Shown: positions 27,073 through 30,000 of the stretch, piece by piece
How the letters are laid out: every line of letters starts with the position of its first letter
Position numbering within the stretch: the stretch's first letter is position 1
NCBI GenBank assembly: GCA_963575745.1
Contig: CAUYUJ010020259.1
Coordinates: forward strand, 594,088-624,087
Direction: 5' to 3'
From: Prorocentrum cordatum
Lineage: Eukaryota > Sar > Dinophyceae > Prorocentrales > Prorocentraceae
Length of the DNA stretch: 30,000 nt
Notes under the pieces: model-generated
Told to the model about the DNA's origin: nothing
Databases searched by the model: none
The model's input: the letters and a program-made list of their open reading frames with translations, nothing else
Translations under genes and position numbers: made by a program

Positions 27073-28448
27073 GATGGTGGGGGGGCGGGAGAGGGATATG
27101 CGAGGAGGAAGAGCCTGAGGGGGAGGGCTATGAGGAGTATTGAAAGTATGGCGAGTGCGAGAAGAGGACGACGAGGAGCAGCAGGATTACGATGACGGCG
27201 AGGAGGAAGCGGATGATGAGTAGTCGGGTGCGGTGGGTGCAGTGGGTTGACCTTGGTTGCCCTGGGCGGAGTTCAGAAGACGTGGCAATAGTTGAGACGT
27301 CCATTGCCACGGCAGGCGAGTCAGGGGACAGGCGATGAACCCTTCTCCCCCTCGTTCTCCTTTCCCCTCTCACTGCTGTTGCTCCTCCTCCCCATCCTCC
27401 TCCCGTTTCGCTTTCCCTCCTCTCATGCCGCATCATCCTCTTTCTTCTTCTGCCTTCTCCACATGTCATTCCTTCGCATGCCCCTCCCTCTCCTCCTACC
27501 TCGTCTTCTCTCCTCCCCAGCCCACTTCGCTCTGGAGACCCCGCCCCGAACTGGACGTCTTGTGTGTTTCTTTGCGTGTCCGTCCCCCTTCTCCTTTTTG
27601 TGTCCATGGGCTCTCTCCTCAACCCTTATCTACCAGTGGTGGGAGCCGTTTAGTCTCCCGCCGTTGCTGACAAGAGTAGTTGGGCGCCCAGTCTGGGGCG
27701 CACAGTGGTGCTCCCCAAAGCAAATGCAAAACAGCGCAGGCGCAGATGGTGGTTTTGAAGCACCACTTTGATCGAAGCAGTGGGGTTTGTCGTTGTTGGG
27801 TCGCGGGTGGGTCGTGGGCGGGTCGTGGGGCGACGGCGACAAGAAACAATATCAGCAACAACGGCAATCCGCACCGCACAACCCCATTACACGTAAGCAC
27901 CCAGGGTCAGTGCAAGACCGCTTGGCCCCCCCACTCTGATGTAGCCGCGTCTTTGCCGCTTGATATTTGACTCAGCACAACTCTCATCCCACCCCACCTT
28001 ACTCAGAACAAGTCTCACCCCACTCCACCTTACTTCTTCCCAGCTACTCCTCCTCATCCCCCTCTCCCTCAGACTTCGTGAAGTCGTCCTGCTGCCTGTC
28101 GAACTCCTCTGCCACATCGTCCTATTTTGCACTTCCTCCTGCGCCTTCACTACCTCCTCCCGCAGCTCGCCTTTTCTCACTGCGCAGAACACGGTGGGGT
28201 TCTTTTGAGGGTCCCAGGTCCTCTAGACACCCGTCGGTGGATAGAGAAAGATCAGCGCGATGGGAAATCATAGGTGGAAGGGGCCGAATGTCTGACATGG
28301 TGCGAGCGCACCCAGCCTGCCTCCTTCCCCGTGCTCCTCTCCAAACATCTCTTCCCCCGCGGGCCAGCTCCCCGCCCCTTCGTCGCCTGGCGCCGCTTTC
28401 GCCCGGCACCGTGCTCTCCACCTTGCTCTTCGCCGTCCTCCTGGTCCC

Positions 28449-28450
<2 letters not shown>
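27073..28450. other. Long stretch without a gene; CT-rich patches
   Basis: 27340-27540 is a CT-rich, non-periodic pyrimidine tract and 27980-28170 is also CT-rich. The rest is ordinary sequence. Frames on both strands are Ser/Leu/Pro-biased and unsupported. Confidence 0.35.
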
Positions 28451-28735
<285 letters not shown>

Positions 28736-28944
28736 TGGGTGCGCGCAGGACTGCACCGCCGAGCTCTCCCGTCGCTCGCCCAAGTGCGGCGCGCTGCTGA
28801 ACAACGGCATGGCCCCGCCGCCCAGCCCTCCCTCGCCGCCAGCGTGCCTGCCCTCGCGCGCATGCGCGCGCGTAAAGGCCCTGCTCTGTTGACTCTTGGC
28901 AAGAGGTTCGAGGCTTCGCCGCCCGTTCCCTCCCCCCCCCTGCT

Positions 28945-29100
28945 TGTGTCAGGAGGGAAAATACACAGACACAATGAATGTCCGATCCCCAGGAGGATAT
29001 AGTAAAATTTGGGAAGTGGGGGGAAGACGAAATTCCAGAAAATATAGAATATGGGGAATCCTCGGATGTGTGTTTATTTAGTTGTGTGTCCCTGGACCCC
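28945..29100. mobile_element. MITE-like fold-back element, family B copy 2
   Basis: AAAATACACAGACACAATGA at left opposes a right end whose reverse complement is AAATAAACACACATCCGAGG. The interior GGGAAGTGGGGGGAAGACGA and the outer GTCAGGAGGG and CCCTGGACCCC match copy 1 at 3936-4100 in the same orientation. Confidence 0.72.
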
Positions 29101-29263
29101 TTCATTGTGGCCGCCCTCCCTCGCCTGGCCATCGCTCGCTTGTGGCCAGTGCGCATTGCTGCGGCCCGATTCGGCTCCGACCGCGCCGAGTGATCGCTGG
29201 CGCCGCAACCCTCGAAGCGTTTGTCGGCTTTCCCAGGCGTCTGCAGAGGCCTCCCGGGTTCTT

Positions 29264-29391
29264 GCCTTCTCCTCCTTCTCGTCCTCCTCCTCGTCCTCCT
29301 CTTCCTTATCCTCCTCCTCCTCCTCCTCCTTTTCCTCCTCGTCGATCCGCCTCCTCCTCCTCCTCCTCCACCTCATCGATCCGCCTCCTCC
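29264..29391. repeat. (CCT)n-rich tract
   Basis: CCT/TCC triplets with GTC and TTA breaks. ATCGATCCGCCTCCTCC-like segments occur twice (about 29343 and 29375). Confidence 0.92.
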
Positions 29392-29858
29392 CCTATGGAA
29401 GGCCTCTGGCGGAGGTCTCGGAGGCCTCGGGAGGCATCGGGGGAGGCCTCTGGAAGCTCCTGTGCGTCGCCACGGTCGAACACTGCTCGGAGAGCGTAGG
29501 GCTCGGCTTCGCGGCCAGGATCGGTCGCGCCAGACCGGGCCGTGGTGCCCTTAGGGCCGCCAGTCGTGGGGCCTGGCCCTTTGGGAGGCCTGGCGTCTCT
29601 GGATCTCTTCATGCAGTGGCGCCGTGTCCTGGTTTGCCTATAGGCCCACCAAAGAATGTTATAAGATTTTGTTTGGTTTGCACGAGATGTGCTTAGACAA
29701 TTCCTGGATGGGACAGTCTTATCTTATCAATCTTGCTTATGTTTAAGAACCGTGCTTTTGTTATCATGATATTGCTGGGTTCTAAGAACATGTCGTGATA
29801 GGCCGGTAGGAATGCCAGGACGGTCGATTCCTGCTAAATGTCTTGTTTTGTGTACCGA
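29392..29858. other. No gene recognised; AT-richer right half
   Basis: 29400-29470 has GGCCTC/GAGGCC words. 29640-29858 is T-rich and of lower GC than the rest of the window, compatible with intron or 5' flank of the putative exon that follows. Confidence 0.35.
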
Positions 29859-29981
29859 GCAGGCCGTGCTTGCGGCGCAGCTGCAGGCCTTGCACGATTT
29901 GTTGTGCCTCATCATTTCTCGCGAGGTGCGTTGGGCTGCCAACGACTTTGGGAATGGAGGGCAGCTGCTCGATCGAAGCAA
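29859..29981 (+). CDS. Possible internal exon of an unknown gene continuing past the window (weak)
   Basis: After a T-rich stretch ending TGTGTACCGAGCAG, an open segment reads AVLAAQLQALHDLLCLIISR, then EVRWAANDFGNGGQLLDRSK. It ends at AAG|GTTTCA, which could be a GT donor at 29982. The predicted peptide is amphipathic and Leu-rich. The boundaries fit an acceptor-exon-donor arrangement, but no domain is recognisable and the next exon is outside the window. Confidence 0.3.
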
Positions 29982-30000
29982 GGTTTCAGGGTAGGAGCTG

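Overview
The window looks like nuclear DNA of a dinoflagellate, possibly a Prorocentrum- or Symbiodiniaceae-like genome; I cannot name the species from sequence alone. Three things point there. (1) A pentatricopeptide-repeat (PPR) protein is built from the 'AISACxKxxQWQxALSLL' repeat variant typical of dinoflagellates. (2) A J-domain gene has two short introns bordered by direct repeats, one of them a GC-AG intron. (3) The DNA is gene-poor and GC-rich, packed with microsatellites and small fold-back elements. No spliced-leader sequence, tRNA, rRNA, CRISPR array or transposase gene was seen.

Layout. 1-2000: GGCCCTCTTGGGG-type fold-back DNA and a 25-bp minisatellite. 2-3.4 kb: a composite element with 73- and 83-bp tandem repeats, a GGA tract and the first copy of a fold-back family (A). 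3.4-10.6 kb: dispersed repeats, a long GT tract, GTGC/TTTG tracts, large GGA tracts and second copies of several families, with no convincing gene. 10.6-13.0 kb: the PPR gene, with a fold-back element (family C) directly upstream. 13-21.7 kb: non-coding repeats, including a third composite element, several fold-backs and CCT/GGA tracts. 21.7-23.5 kb: GCC and TCG tracts running into the J-domain gene. A 182-bp fold-back element (family D) flanked by 5-bp duplications abuts its stop codon. 24-30 kb: further fold-backs, minisatellites, GT and GTC tracts, and a possible exon at the right edge.

Only two genes are well supported, both on the + strand and unrelated in function: a putative organellar RNA-binding PPR protein, and a J-domain co-chaperone-like protein with a helical, alanine-rich middle and a small C-terminal domain. 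Neither has an in-frame ATG at its apparent start, so both probably have upstream exons not resolved here. The main interest is the non-coding part: at least six families of terminal-inverted-repeat or fold-back elements, several in two to four copies, and introns bordered by direct repeats of the kind expected from insertional intron gain.
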